Positions 15,981 to 25,182 are shown, numbered from the stretch's first letter. The stretch is DNA of 64,000 nucleotides from DATEPR01 sp036273855 (GCA_036273855.1 DASUGU010000049.1:1-64000); one strand, 5' to 3'. The notes: generated by a model not told the origin, from the letters alone. Made by a program: numbers and translations.

Positions 15981-16340
15981 TCAGTCCGCCGACGAGTCGG
16001 GATCGGACCGCTGGTGCCGGGGCGACTCGGTGGCGCCGGACGACACCGGGAGCGGGGTGCCCTCCAGTTCGGCGACCCTGGTCCGCAGGGTGTCGACCTC
16101 GTCGCTCAGGCGGGACAGCACCCAGTCCACCTCGGACATCTTGTAGCCCCGGAAGACCTGCTGGAACCGGACCGCCCGCACGTCGTCGCCGGTGGCGCCG
16201 TCGGCGGGCAGCCTGGTCGGCGAGGCACCCGGCGGCAGTGGCGCCAGCTCCTCGCCCCGGCCGAACACGGCGGACACGAGCAGGTAGACCACGGCCGCCA
16301 CGAGCACCATGACGACGAGGTAGATCAGTGCGGTGGTCAC
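15981..16340 (-). CDS. Membrane-anchored DivIVA-domain protein (Rv1209-like)
   Basis: Seen: 119 aa; an N-terminal membrane helix (about residues 3-27), then a short linker and a DivIVA-type segment VRAVRFQQVFRGYKMSEVDW followed by a predicted coiled coil (VLSRLSDEVDTLRTRVAEL). GTG 16340 overlaps the gpgS stop as GTGA. Known: DivIVA-type FxRGY/DVD motifs occur in septum and pole proteins and in small actinobacterial membrane proteins of unknown role. Context: between gpgS and tag in a conserved order. Confidence 0.82.
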   Translation of the reverse strand: MTTALIYLVVMVLVAAVVYLLVSAVFGRGEELAPLPPGASPTRLPADGATGDDVRAVRFQQVFRGYKMSEVDWVLSRLSDEVDTLRTRVAELEGTPLPVSSGATESPRHQRSDPDSSAD

Positions 16341-17320
16341 GGGTTCGATGGTGGCACGAACCCCCGACCCCCCGCACCAACGGGGTGGGCCGGCAGCACG
16401 TCCCGGATCGGCGGCCGGTCGGCCACCAGCACCTCGGTGTGTTCGGGCAGCCACGCCCCGGCCACCTCGGCGAACTGGGTGAAACCGGTCGCGCCGGCCG
16501 GGCCCGCGGCGACACCGCAGCGGTTCAGCGCGGTGCCCAGGATCTGCCGGGCCATCACGCCGAGCTGGGCCAGTGAGCGATTGCGGTGCTTGCGGATACC
16601 CAGGTTGACCTGCGCCAACCCGGCCAGCCCGTAGCGGCGGTGGGCGTCCAGGAGCAGGCCGATCTCCACGCCGTAGCCCGCGGCGAAGGGCACCGACTCG
16701 GCGAAGGAGCGGCTCAGCGCGTACTCGCCGCCCAGCGGCTGCACCACCCCGGCGAGTTCGGGCCGCAGCGCGGACAGCAGCGGCCGGGCCATCAGCTCGG
16801 TCACCCGGCCGCCGCCCTCGCCGGTCTCGTCGTTCTCCAGCCGCAGTGGCCGCCGGTAGAAACCTTTCACCAGGTGCACGTCCGGCACGGTGAGCATCGG
16901 GCCGAGCAGCGCGGCCACGAAGCCGGGGTCCGGGTCGACCAGGTCGGAGTCCAGGAACACCAGGACGTCCCCGGTGGTGGCCGCCACCGACCGCCACAGC
17001 ACCTCGCCCTTGCCGGGCAGCGGCGGCACGCCGGGCAGCACGTCGTCGCGGTGCACCACCCGGGCCCCGGCCGCCGTGGCCGCGTCGACCGTGCCGTCGG
17101 TCGAACCGGAGTCGATGACGACGCACTCGTCCACCACCGGACCGACCAGCGGCAACACCGACCGCACCACACCACCGACGGTGGATTCCTCGTCCAGGGC
17201 GGGCAACACCACGCTGACCGTGCGGGAACCCCTGGCCCGCACCAGCTCATCGACCGTCCACTGCGGACTCTGCCAGGTCCGCTCCGCGAACCACGCGCGA
17301 GTGGCGGGCGGGAGGGTCAT
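16337..17320 (-). CDS. gpgS: Glucosyl-3-phosphoglycerate synthase
   Basis: Seen: 327 aa GT81-type enzyme with VSVVLPALDEESTVGGVV, DSGSTDGT, the FLDSDLVDP metal site and ELAGVVQPLGGEYALSR. ATG 17320 overlaps the folP2 stop (ATGA). Known: transfers glucose from UDP-glucose to 3-phosphoglycerate, the first step of glucosylglycerate and methylglucose lipopolysaccharide synthesis. Context: same pairing with folP2 as Rv1207-Rv1208. Confidence 0.93.
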   Translation of the reverse strand: MTLPPATRAWFAERTWQSPQWTVDELVRARGSRTVSVVLPALDEESTVGGVVRSVLPLVGPVVDECVVIDSGSTDGTVDAATAAGARVVHRDDVLPGVPPLPGKGEVLWRSVAATTGDVLVFLDSDLVDPDPGFVAALLGPMLTVPDVHLVKGFYRRPLRLENDETGEGGGRVTELMARPLLSALRPELAGVVQPLGGEYALSRSFAESVPFAAGYGVEIGLLLDAHRRYGLAGLAQVNLGIRKHRNRSLAQLGVMARQILGTALNRCGVAAGPAGATGFTQFAEVAGAWLPEHTEVLVADRPPIRDVLPAHPVGAGGRGFVPPSNP

Positions 17321-18192
17321 GCCAGGGCCCGGACCACGTCGGCCGGTGGTCTGGTGCCGGCGATGCTGGCCACCATCTCCACCACGTGCCGGGTCCGCCG
17401 CACCTCGTGCGCCCGGAACGCGCTGGCCCCCCGCCACGCGGCCACCGCCGTCGCGGCGAGCGTGCCGTCCACCCGCTCGGTGAGCCCGACGCCCAGCGTC
17501 TCGCCGATGAAGTCCTTGTTGGACAAGGCCATCAGCACCGGCCAGCCGGTGGCGACCAGTTCGTCCAGCCTGCGCAGCAGGGCCAGGCCGTGCCAGGTGT
17601 TCTTGCCGAAGTCGTGGGTGGGGTCGATCAGGATGCTGTCCGCCGGCACCCCGATCTCGACCATCCGCTCGGCGGCCGCGACCAGTTCCGCGGTCACCTC
17701 GGCCACCACGTCGGCGTAGCGCACCCGGTGCGGATCGGTGCGGGGCGGCAGGTTGCCGGTGTGCGAGCAGACGATGGCCGCGCCGAACTCGGCTGCCACC
17801 TCGGCCAGCTTCGGGTCGGCGCCGGCCCAGGTGTCGTTGATCAGGTCGGCGCCCGCCGCGCACACCTGCCGGCCCACCTCGTGCCGCCAGGTGTCCACCG
17901 AGATCACGATGTCCGGGTGCCGCTCCCGGACGGCGGCCACGAAGGGCACCACCCTGTGCAGCTCCTCGGTCACGTCCACGGTCTCGCCCTGGGCGCCCGC
18001 CCGGACCCCGCCGATGTCGACGATGTCGGCGCCCTCGGCCACCACCTCGTCCACCCGGCGCAGCGCGGCGTCGTCGGCGAACGTGGCACCGTTGTCGTAG
18101 AACGAGTCCTTGGTGCGGTTCACGATGGCCATCACCAGCGCGCGGTCCCGCGGCACCGGGCGGGTGCCGAACCTGATCGGCGTCACGTCCAC
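17317..18192 (-). CDS. folP2: Dihydropteroate synthase-like protein FolP2
   Basis: Seen: about 291 aa TIM-barrel DHPS: MAIVNRTKDSFYD, GADIVDIGGVRA, ISVDTWR, DLINDTWAG, DPTHDFGKNTWHG and LMALSNKDFIGETLG. GTG 18192 is the likely start; ATG 18219 is possible. Known: mycobacterial FolP2 keeps the fold but does not replace FolP1 in folate synthesis. The KNTWHG/ALSNKDFIGE segments match FolP2 rather than FolP1. Inferred: a role tied to gpgS rather than folate. Confidence 0.9.
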   Translation of the reverse strand: MDVTPIRFGTRPVPRDRALVMAIVNRTKDSFYDNGATFADDAALRRVDEVVAEGADIVDIGGVRAGAQGETVDVTEELHRVVPFVAAVRERHPDIVISVDTWRHEVGRQVCAAGADLINDTWAGADPKLAEVAAEFGAAIVCSHTGNLPPRTDPHRVRYADVVAEVTAELVAAAERMVEIGVPADSILIDPTHDFGKNTWHGLALLRRLDELVATGWPVLMALSNKDFIGETLGVGLTERVDGTLAATAVAAWRGASAFRAHEVRRTRHVVEMVASIAGTRPPADVVRALA

Positions 18193-18272
18193 AGCCTGCC
18201 ACGACCGGCCCCTGGGCATTCCGTGCCGGTGGTCCTGCCGGGTAGCCTCGAAGGGACGCAAGGAGGGCTGCG

Positions 18273-18941
18273 GTGCTGTACGAGGTGCTGCGTGGCGTGA
18301 TCGCGCCGGCCGGGAAGGCCGTCTACCGCCCGACTGTCGAGGGCCTGGCGAACGTGCCCAGGCACGGCGCGGTGATCCTGGCCAGCAACCACCTCTCCTT
18401 CATCGACAGCGTGGTGATCCCGCTGGTGGCCGGTCGGCCGGTGGCCTTCCTGGCCAAGTCCGAGTACTTCACCGGCCGCAGCCCCAAGGCCCGGCTGGTC
18501 GGCGGCCTGCTCGGCGCGCTCGGTCACGTCCCGGTGGACCGGGGCAAGGGCAGGGCGTCGCTGGCCGCGCTGGACGTGGCCACCGAGGTGCTCAGTGGCG
18601 GGGGCGCGTTCGGCATCTACCCGGAGGGCACCCGCTCGCTGGACGGCCGCCTGCACCGGGGCCACACCGGCGTCGCGCAGCTGACCCTGACCACCGGGGC
18701 GCCGGTCGTGCCGCTGGCCATGATCGGCACCGACGCGATGATGCCCAAGGGCGCGAAGGTGCCCCGGCTCAAGCCGGTGACGGTGCGCTTCGGCACGCCG
18801 CTGGACTTCGCCCGCTACGACGGCCTGGCCGACTCGCCGGCCATCCGCCGGTCGGTCACCGACGAGATCATGTACGCGATTCTCCAGCTCTCCGGTCAGG
18901 AGTACGTGGACGCTTATCACAAGCGTCCGGACGCCGCCTGA
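18273..18941 (+). CDS. 1-acyl-sn-glycerol-3-phosphate acyltransferase (PlsC family)
   Basis: Seen: 222 aa with the acyltransferase motifs NHLSFID (H-x4-D, residues 40-46), a GRSPKARL block, and YPEGTRS (about 116-122), plus VPLAMIGTD. GTG 18273 has AAGGAGG 7 nt upstream. Known: acylates lysophosphatidic acid at the inner membrane face. Context: divergent from folP2 with an 80-bp spacer; apparently monocistronic and followed by an AT-rich intergenic stretch. Confidence 0.92.
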   Translation: MLYEVLRGVIAPAGKAVYRPTVEGLANVPRHGAVILASNHLSFIDSVVIPLVAGRPVAFLAKSEYFTGRSPKARLVGGLLGALGHVPVDRGKGRASLAALDVATEVLSGGGAFGIYPEGTRSLDGRLHRGHTGVAQLTLTTGAPVVPLAMIGTDAMMPKGAKVPRLKPVTVRFGTPLDFARYDGLADSPAIRRSVTDEIMYAILQLSGQEYVDAYHKRPDAA

Positions 18942-19085
18942 CGGCAATTTTACGGTCAACTGTGAAAATTCAACTGTTCGAATTTACTGTTAACTTCTGA
19001 CTCAGCTATTCACGCCGTATTCGTTGATGGATGCCGCAGGCCGCGGTTATAACCAATTAGGCCTGTCCATCGACGGAAGTGACCC
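18942..19085 (+). promoter_or_regulatory. AT-rich intergenic region with PLD promoter
   Basis: Much lower GC than its surroundings. It holds an imperfect hairpin (AATTTTAC..GTGAAAATT, 18945-18969) close behind the acyltransferase stop, then a sigma-70-like pair TTGATG (19024-19029), 18 bp, TATAAC (19048-19053). The -10 lies in the 10-bp palindrome GGTTATAACC (19045-19054), which could also be an operator. Start would be near 19060, 25 nt before GTG 19086. Confidence 0.5.
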
Positions 19086-20087
19086 GTGACAATGAAGTTG
19101 AGCCGCTTATTGGTCGCGCCCACAATTCTCGGTCTCGTCGCCGCAGGCGTGGTCGCCACCGCGACCGCGTCCGACGCCGCCACCAGCAACTACACGCTGA
19201 TCACCGCGCCCGACCAGGGCTACGCGCCCATCTACGCCTTCATCAACTCCGCCACCAAGTCGGTGGACATGACGATGTACGAGCTCCAGGACACCACCGC
19301 GGAGCAGGATCTGGCCAACGACGCGGCCAGGGGCGTCACGGTCCGGGTCATCCTGGACACCAACCTGGAGAAGTCCAACAACACGGCGGCCTTCAACTTC
19401 CTGAACGCGCACGGCGTCCAGGCCGTCTGGGCCAACACCTCGTTCGCCGCGACCCACCAGAAGACGATCACCGTCGACGGCACCGACTCCGCCGTCATGA
19501 CCGGCAACCTGACCAGCCAGTTCTACGCCACCACGCGGGACTTCGCGGTCATCGACAGCAACCAGATCGACGTCAACGCCATCGAGAAGGCGTTCAACGC
19601 CGACTTCGCGCACACCGCGTTCAAGCCGACCGACGGCGACAACCTGGTGTGGAGCCCCACCGACTCGGAGACCCAGCTGCTGGCCCTGATCAACGGGGCG
19701 ACGTCCACGTTGCAGGTGGAGAACGAGGAGATGGGCCTGCCCGCGGTCACCACCGCACTGGAGAACGCCGCCAAGCGCGGGGTGAACGTCCAGGTGACGA
19801 TGACCAACACCGCCAACGAGTACGCGTCCGAGTTCGACGCACTCACCGCGGCGGGCGCGCACGTCGCCACCTACACCGGCGAGACGCCGATCTTCATCCA
19901 CGCGAAGGTGATCGTGGCCGACTTCGGCACCACGGCGGCGCGGGTGTTCCTCGGTTCGGAGAACTTCTCCAACGCCTCGCTGAACGAGAATCGGGAGCTG
20001 GGCCTGATCCTGAAGGACTCGGCCGTGCTCACGTCGACCCACGCCACTCTCGCGAAGGACTTCACCGGCGCCACGCCCTGGAGCTGA
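19086..20087 (+). CDS. Secreted phospholipase D-like protein (two HKD motifs)
   Basis: Seen: 333 aa; a Sec signal peptide (residues ~1-30, ending near ASDA-ATS), then two PLD half-domains with HxKx4D motifs, THQKTITVDG and HAKVIVAD, each followed by a Ser/Asn pair (TGNLTSQF; GSENFSN). GTG 19086 is used; ATG 19092 is equally possible. Known: HKD enzymes cleave or transfer phosphodiester bonds in lipids or nucleic acid. Inferred: extracellular phosphodiesterase/phospholipase; substrate not defined. Ends in a perfect 15-bp hairpin. Confidence 0.88.
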   Translation: MTMKLSRLLVAPTILGLVAAGVVATATASDAATSNYTLITAPDQGYAPIYAFINSATKSVDMTMYELQDTTAEQDLANDAARGVTVRVILDTNLEKSNNTAAFNFLNAHGVQAVWANTSFAATHQKTITVDGTDSAVMTGNLTSQFYATTRDFAVIDSNQIDVNAIEKAFNADFAHTAFKPTDGDNLVWSPTDSETQLLALINGATSTLQVENEEMGLPAVTTALENAAKRGVNVQVTMTNTANEYASEFDALTAAGAHVATYTGETPIFIHAKVIVADFGTTAARVFLGSENFSNASLNENRELGLILKDSAVLTSTHATLAKDFTGATPWS

Positions 20088-20093
20088 CCCGGG

Positions 20094-20126
20094 GCGCTCC
20101 CTCGCCGGTCGCCGGCGAGGGAGCGC
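20094..20126. terminator. Perfect 15-bp hairpin between PLD-like and LOG genes
   Basis: Arms 20094-20108 and 20112-20126, fully complementary, with a TCG loop. It sits between convergent genes (stops at 20087 and 20130) and can serve both. Confidence 0.8.
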
Positions 20127-20129
20127 TGG

Positions 20130-20912
20130 TCAGTGCGCGTTCTCCCAGGCCTTGTAGGCGTCCTCCACCACGCGGACGGCGTCGTTGATGTCGTCGGTGA
20201 GGTGCAGCAGTTCCATGTCCTTGGCGCTGATCTTGCCACCCTCGTGGACGGTGTTGTTCAGCCAGTCGTAGAGACCGCCCCAATAACTGGTGCCGAACAG
20301 CACCACCGGAAACTTCGTCACCTTCTTCGTCTGCACGAGGGTGAGCGACTCGAACAGTTCGTCCAGAGTGCCGAATCCGCCGGGCAGGCAGATGAACGCC
20401 TGCGCGTACTTGATGAACATGGTTTTGCGGGCGAAGAAGTAGCGGAAGTTCACGCCGAGGTCGACCCAGGGATTCAGGCCCTGTTCGAACGGCAGCTCGA
20501 TGCCCAGCCCCACGGACAGGCCGCCGGCCTCCGAGCAGCCGCGGTTGACCGCCTCCATCGAACCGGGACCGCCGCCGGTGATGACCGCGAAACCGGCCGC
20601 GGCGAGCGCGGCCCCCAGTTCCCGGCCCAGGGTGTACTCGGGGTGGTCGCGGCCGGTGCGGGCCGAGCCGAACACGGTGACCGCCTTGGGTACCTCGGCG
20701 AGGGCGCCGAAGCCCTCGACGAACTCGGCCTGGATGCGCAGCACGCGCCACGGGTCGGTGTGCACCCAGTCGGAGGGGCCCCGCGAGTCCAGCAGGCGCT
20801 GGTCGGTGGTCGTCGGCTCGGACAGCCTCGACCGACGTAGCACCACGGGGCCCCGCTGCTTCTCGCGCGGGTGCTCCGCGTCGCCGTCTCTCACCTGGTA
20901 TTCCGCCGTCAC
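20130..20912 (-). CDS. LOG/TIGR00730-family protein (lysine decarboxylase-like fold)
   Basis: Seen: 260 aa with ITGGGPGSMEAVNRG and LPGGFGTLDEL, the two signatures of LOG-type phosphoribohydrolases, preceded by a charged ~60-residue N-terminus. GTG 20912 is the start. Known: LOG proteins release free cytokinin-like bases from N6-modified AMP; bacterial homologues hydrolyse AMP-type nucleotides, and Rv1205 of M. tuberculosis is of this family. Context: conserved neighbourhood with folP2/gpgS and dapD/dapE. Confidence 0.9.
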   Translation of the reverse strand: MTAEYQVRDGDAEHPREKQRGPVVLRRSRLSEPTTTDQRLLDSRGPSDWVHTDPWRVLRIQAEFVEGFGALAEVPKAVTVFGSARTGRDHPEYTLGRELGAALAAAGFAVITGGGPGSMEAVNRGCSEAGGLSVGLGIELPFEQGLNPWVDLGVNFRYFFARKTMFIKYAQAFICLPGGFGTLDELFESLTLVQTKKVTKFPVVLFGTSYWGGLYDWLNNTVHEGGKISAKDMELLHLTDDINDAVRVVEDAYKAWENAH

Positions 20913-20984
20913 GGACCGAGTCTAGGGGGTGGGACGGGTGCCACTGTCCGGCCTCTCATCGTGAACGTTCAATAGTATGTATTC

Positions 20985-21395
20985 GTGAACGATTTCAACT
21001 CTCAGATCATTGACGAGTTCCGAGCCAACCAGGGCGTCGTCGGCGGCCACTTCGAGGGCAAGCGCCTGGCGATCCTGCACATCGTCGGGCGCAAGTCCGG
21101 CACCGAGCGCCTCTACCCCCTCGTGTGCACCACCGACGGCGACGCGCTGCTGGTCTGCGGGTCGATGGGTGGTGCGCCCACCGACCCGGTGTGGGTGGCC
21201 CACGTCGAGGCGATGTCCGAGTTGACCGTCGAGGTCGGCACCGACACCGTCACCGCCAAGCCGACCGTGCTGCGCGAGGGCGCCGAGCGGGACCGCCTCT
21301 ACGCCCTGCTGGTCGACTACTGGCCCGCCTTCCTGGAGTACGAGAAGAAGACCGACCGGGTGTTCCCGGTCATCCGGCTCGACCCGATCGGCTGA
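20985..21395 (+). CDS. Deazaflavin(F420)-dependent nitroreductase-family protein
   Basis: Seen: 136 aa split-barrel protein of the DDN family: LHIVGRKSGTERLYPL, CTTDGDALLVCGSMGG, DPVWVAHVE, LLVDYWPAFLEYEKKT. GTG 20985 stands 6 nt after TAGTAT with no Shine-Dalgarno sequence, so a leaderless message is likely. Known: family members bind F420 and reduce quinones or nitroimidazoles. Inferred role: redox protection; the actual substrate is unknown. Confidence 0.87.
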   Translation: MNDFNSQIIDEFRANQGVVGGHFEGKRLAILHIVGRKSGTERLYPLVCTTDGDALLVCGSMGGAPTDPVWVAHVEAMSELTVEVGTDTVTAKPTVLREGAERDRLYALLVDYWPAFLEYEKKTDRVFPVIRLDPIG

Positions 21396-21423
21396 CCCCG
21401 CCCGGTCGGACGGGGGCGGGGTC
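21394..21423. terminator. Hairpin between DDN-like and phospholipase C genes
   Basis: Arms GACCCCGCCC (21394-21403) and GGGCGGGGTC (21414-21423), perfect 10 bp with a 10-nt loop, starting inside the DDN-like stop codon; the convergent phospholipase gene ends 10 bp further on. Confidence 0.7.
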
Positions 21424-21432
21424 AGCCCACGG

Positions 21433-23484
21433 TCAGCCGGAGATCGAGTCCTCGCCGTTCTCCACGTGACCGGCGAACCGGCGCAGGAAGGCCGGGTCGC
21501 CGGCCACCGTGGCGGTCACGTCGTACCAGCCGTCGCCGTCACCGAGGACGTCCCGGTCGGTGCTCACCGTGGCGCCCGCCGGCACCCGGAACGTCGACGT
21601 GCGCCCGGCGCCCGGCCTCGTGCCGGTCAGGTGGACCGTCGCGGTGGAGTGGTCGCCGTTGTGCAGCGTGATGCGCAGCTTCGGGTCGTGGCCGGTCAGC
21701 GTCACCGTGACCTCGACGCCGGTGCCGCCGGCGGCACCGGCGAACCGGCGCAGGAAGCCGTTGGCCGCGTGCACCGCGATGTCGTACGAACCGGCACCCG
21801 GCACCGCCCGGGTCGCCTGCCGGCCGGGGTCGACGTCGACCTGGATCGGCTGGGCACCGGTCGGGTAGACGCCGAACTGGAGCGCGGCCGCACCACTGTT
21901 GGCCAGCTGCAGGGTCGCCGCCCCGGCCGAGTTGACCGACACGTTCGCGGTCGGCTGGTACGGGATGGCGCGAGCGGGCCGGACGCCGTGGTCCTGCCGG
22001 GGCACCGTCTGGTCGCCTTCGGCGGGCGGGGTCGGCGCCGGCAGCTTCGACTGCGTCTGGTCGGCGATGGCCTGCAGCTTGTTCGCGTCCGGCAGCGCCG
22101 GGAACGACAACTCGCGCTTGGCGAAGTCGAAGCAACTGGTCAGGTCACCAGCGATGGACCGCCGCCACGCCGAGATGTTCGGCTCGGCCACCGTCCAGCG
22201 CTCCAGGAAGCGCAGCACCGACGTGTGGTCGAACACCTGCGAGTTCACCCAGCCGCCCCGGCTCCACGGGGAGACGACGGTCATCGGCACCCGGGGCCCG
22301 AACCCGATCGGCAGGCCGCCCACGAACTCGTCCGGTGTGCCGGGCGGTGCGGTCGGCGGCACGATGTGGTCGAAGAACCCGTCGTTCTCGTCGTAGTTGA
22401 CGAACAGGACGGTCGACTTCCACAGCTTCGGGTTCTCCCACAGCGCCTGCAACACCGTCTGGAGGTACACGGCGCCGTCCACCGGCCGCGCCCTCGGGTG
22501 CTCGGTCCACGCGTTCGGCGCCACGATCCACGACACCGAGGGCAGGTTGCCCGACTTCGTCGCCGTGATGAACTCGGCCAGCACGTGCGGCGCGCTCATG
22601 CCGAGGCCGGAGTTGGGCAGCCACTCGGGAATGACGTTCGCCCGGTCGGCGAGCTGGCGCGCCTTCGGGTCGGTGCTGGCCAGCGCGTCGTGGTAGGCCT
22701 GGAACAGCCACAGCGGGTTGTCGCCGAAGTCACCGACGAAGGCGTCCACGCCGCCGCCGTCGCCGACCTCCTTGTTGGCGAAGATCTGCCACGAGATGCC
22801 GGCAGCCTGCAACCGCTCCGGGTAGGTGGTCCAGTGGAAGACCGGCAGGTAGTCGTCCGGGTTGGTGATGGCCGGTCCGCCCAGGTCACCGGCCGGGTTG
22901 ATGGTGCCGCTCCAGTGGAACAGCCGGTTGGGCGTGGTGGGGCCCTGGATCGAGCAGAAGTAGTGGTCGCACACGGTGAAGGCGTTCGCGAGAGCCCGCT
23001 GGAACGGGACGTCCGCCTCGGTGAAGTAGCCCATCGTCAGCTCGGTCTTGTTCGGCACCCAGGCGTCCCACTCGCCGTTGTCCCAGGTGTCGTGGGTGGG
23101 GAACCAGCTGTGGTCCAGGTCGACCATGTCCTGACCGTCCACCTTGGACGTGTCGACGTGGAACGGCAGCAGGAAGCCGCCGTCCGTGCGGCCGGTGTCC
23201 GGCTGGTGCAGCACGTCGGCACCGGTCGGCAGGCGCAGCGCGGCCCGGTCGCCGAAGCCGCGCACACCGCGCATCGTGCCGTAGTAGTGGTCGAACGAGC
23301 GGTTCTCCTGCATCAGCACGACGACGTGCTCGATGTCGTCCAGGCTGCCCTTCCTGCGTGGCTCCGCCATCGCCTCGGCCATGCCGGCCGGCAGCCCGGC
23401 GGACAGCACTCCGCTCGCTGCGGCGGCACCAGCGGCACCGGCGATGAATCGGCGGCGGTTGAAACCTGACGTGGATTCGGCCAT
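21433..23484 (-). CDS. Tat-exported non-hemolytic phospholipase C
   Basis: Seen: 683 aa. The twin-arginine signal has NRRRFIAGAAG near residue 9 with a hydrophobic stretch to ~35. The phosphoesterase domain has EHVVVLMQENRSFDHYYG, NYDENDGFFDHIVPP and the HTSVLRFLE block. Two C-terminal repeats of ~85 aa each contain FLRRFAG, the bacterial PLC C-terminal domain. ATG 23484 has GGAGGG 8 nt upstream. Known: hydrolyses phosphatidylcholine/sphingomyelin; exported folded through Tat. Context: TatB is encoded at 712-1152. Confidence 0.93.
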   Translation of the reverse strand: MAESTSGFNRRRFIAGAAGAAAASGVLSAGLPAGMAEAMAEPRRKGSLDDIEHVVVLMQENRSFDHYYGTMRGVRGFGDRAALRLPTGADVLHQPDTGRTDGGFLLPFHVDTSKVDGQDMVDLDHSWFPTHDTWDNGEWDAWVPNKTELTMGYFTEADVPFQRALANAFTVCDHYFCSIQGPTTPNRLFHWSGTINPAGDLGGPAITNPDDYLPVFHWTTYPERLQAAGISWQIFANKEVGDGGGVDAFVGDFGDNPLWLFQAYHDALASTDPKARQLADRANVIPEWLPNSGLGMSAPHVLAEFITATKSGNLPSVSWIVAPNAWTEHPRARPVDGAVYLQTVLQALWENPKLWKSTVLFVNYDENDGFFDHIVPPTAPPGTPDEFVGGLPIGFGPRVPMTVVSPWSRGGWVNSQVFDHTSVLRFLERWTVAEPNISAWRRSIAGDLTSCFDFAKRELSFPALPDANKLQAIADQTQSKLPAPTPPAEGDQTVPRQDHGVRPARAIPYQPTANVSVNSAGAATLQLANSGAAALQFGVYPTGAQPIQVDVDPGRQATRAVPGAGSYDIAVHAANGFLRRFAGAAGGTGVEVTVTLTGHDPKLRITLHNGDHSTATVHLTGTRPGAGRTSTFRVPAGATVSTDRDVLGDGDGWYDVTATVAGDPAFLRRFAGHVENGEDSISG

Positions 23485-23578
23485 CGGTGCACCCTCCTGT
23501 CGAACGGCACCGGTCAGTACCGCAGCGACACAAGCAGCGCAAGGCAACAGCCGGCAACCGCGAAGCGTGAACGGACGC

Positions 23579-24670
23579 TCAACTCTGGGTGAACCGGCTC
23601 ACGAAGGCCCGCAGGATCGTGGCGCACTCGGTGATCTGCGCGGCCGGCACGTGCTCTGCCTTGGTGTGGGCCAGCGTCGGGTCGCCGGGGCCGAAGTTGA
23701 CCGCCGGCATGCCGAGCGCGGCGAAGCGGGCCACGTCGGTCCAGCCCAGCTTGGCCACCGGATGGTTGCCGGTCGCGGCCACCAGAGCGGTCGCCAGCGG
23801 CGAGGTCAGCCCGGGCAGCGCACCGGCGGCGTGGTCGACGAGCGTCAGGTCGTACCCGTCGAACACCTCGCACAGGTGGGCCATGGCCTGGTCGACGGTC
23901 CGGTCCGGGGCGAACCGGTGGTTCACGGCCAGCACGCACTCGTCCGGCACCACGTTGCCCGCCACGCCGCCGCCGATCCGCACCGCCTGCAACCCCTCCC
24001 GGTAGAGGCAGCCGTCGATGTCCACCCGGCGCGGCTGGTAGTCGGTCAGCCTGCGCAGCGCGTCACCCATGGCGTGGATGGCGTTGTCCCCCATCCACGC
24101 GCGGGCCGTGTGCGCGCGGGCGCCGGTGGTGCGCACCTCCACCCGCATGGTGCCCTGGCAGCCGGCCTCGACCACGGCGTTGGACGGCTCGCACACCACG
24201 GCCAGGTCGCCACGCAGCCACTCCGGCAGCTCCCGCTCGATCCGGCCCAGACCGTTGCGGGCCGCGTCGACCTCCTCGCAGTCGTAGAACACGAAGGTCA
24301 GGTCGTGCGCCGGCTCGGTGACCGCGGCAGCGATGTGCAGCAGGACGGCGTCGCCACTCTTCATGTCGACCGAGCCGCAGCCGTGCAGCACCAGGTCGTC
24401 GGCCTCGCTGGAGCCGGTGCGGTGGTGCGGCACGTTGTCGTTGATCGGCACGGTGTCCAGGTGCCCGGCGAACACGACCCGCGAGGACCGGCCGAGGTTG
24501 GTGCGGGCCAGCACCGCGTTGCCGGACCGGGTCGACTCCAGGTGCGGCGCGTACTCGGCGAGCGCGGTGGCCACCGCCTCGGCGATGGCTGCCTCGTCGC
24601 CCGAGACACTGGGCAGGTCGACGAGGGTTGCGGTCAGTTCGACGGGATCGCTGGTCAGGTCGAGGCGCAC
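23579..24670 (-). CDS. dapE: Succinyl-diaminopimelate desuccinylase
   Basis: Seen: 363 aa M20 metallopeptidase with AGHLDTVP (metal His and catalytic Asp), GCGSVDMKSG, YDCEEVDAARNG (catalytic Glu/metal Glu) and a C-terminal metal His in LAHTKAEH. GTG 24670 is used. Known: hydrolyses N-succinyl-LL-DAP to LL-DAP for lysine and peptidoglycan synthesis. Context: diverges from the lipoprotein/dapD side; dapD (25206) and dapC (31276) are in the same window, so three DAP-pathway steps cluster here. Confidence 0.95.
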   Translation of the reverse strand: MRLDLTSDPVELTATLVDLPSVSGDEAAIAEAVATALAEYAPHLESTRSGNAVLARTNLGRSSRVVFAGHLDTVPINDNVPHHRTGSSEADDLVLHGCGSVDMKSGDAVLLHIAAAVTEPAHDLTFVFYDCEEVDAARNGLGRIERELPEWLRGDLAVVCEPSNAVVEAGCQGTMRVEVRTTGARAHTARAWMGDNAIHAMGDALRRLTDYQPRRVDIDGCLYREGLQAVRIGGGVAGNVVPDECVLAVNHRFAPDRTVDQAMAHLCEVFDGYDLTLVDHAAGALPGLTSPLATALVAATGNHPVAKLGWTDVARFAALGMPAVNFGPGDPTLAHTKAEHVPAAQITECATILRAFVSRFTQS

Positions 24671-24729
24671 GGCCCGACGATAGCCGCGACCGGCCGGTGC
24701 GTAGCGTGGAGGGGAACGGAGGGAACACC

Positions 24730-25182
24730 ATGCGCCGATTCGGTTCCGCCGCCGTCACCCTGGCCGGGCTCGTACTGGCGCTGCTGGCGGTGGCCGGCTG
24801 TGCCGACGACCAGCCTGGCGACCAGAACCCCGGCGTCGGCTACACCAACAACGTGTCCGACCTGCTGGTGAAGATTCCCGCCCTGCAGTCCGACCCGTGC
24901 CGCAGCACCCAGGCCACCCAGCTGTACACCGACTGCGGGCGCTACGTGACCGAGGTCTCCAACACGGTGAACGCGCTGCGGGCCGACGTGCCCGGCCACA
25001 CCGTCTTGATCAACTCCCTGGCCGGCGCGGTCAACCGGTACCAGTCGATGGCCTGCGACACCATCAACGGCCAACCCACCGCCACCCAGCGAACGGCCTG
25101 CCCCGGGGCACTGCGCTCGATCGGCGCCGATCTGGATCAGCTGGGTAAGGCCCTGGCCAGCGCGCCGAGCGGCAACCCCTGA
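24730..25182 (+). CDS. Small lipoprotein, function unknown
   Basis: Seen: 150 aa; signal peptide of 23 residues with lipobox LAVAGC (Cys24), then a mature domain with five further Cys that could form disulfides (DPCRS, DCGRY, MACDT, TACPG). ATG 24730 has GGAGGG 6 nt upstream. Not recognised as a characterised family. Context: only 23 bp before dapD on the same strand, although dapD seems to have its own leaderless promoter. Confidence 0.8.
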   Translation: MRRFGSAAVTLAGLVLALLAVAGCADDQPGDQNPGVGYTNNVSDLLVKIPALQSDPCRSTQATQLYTDCGRYVTEVSNTVNALRADVPGHTVLINSLAGAVNRYQSMACDTINGQPTATQRTACPGALRSIGADLDQLGKALASAPSGNP

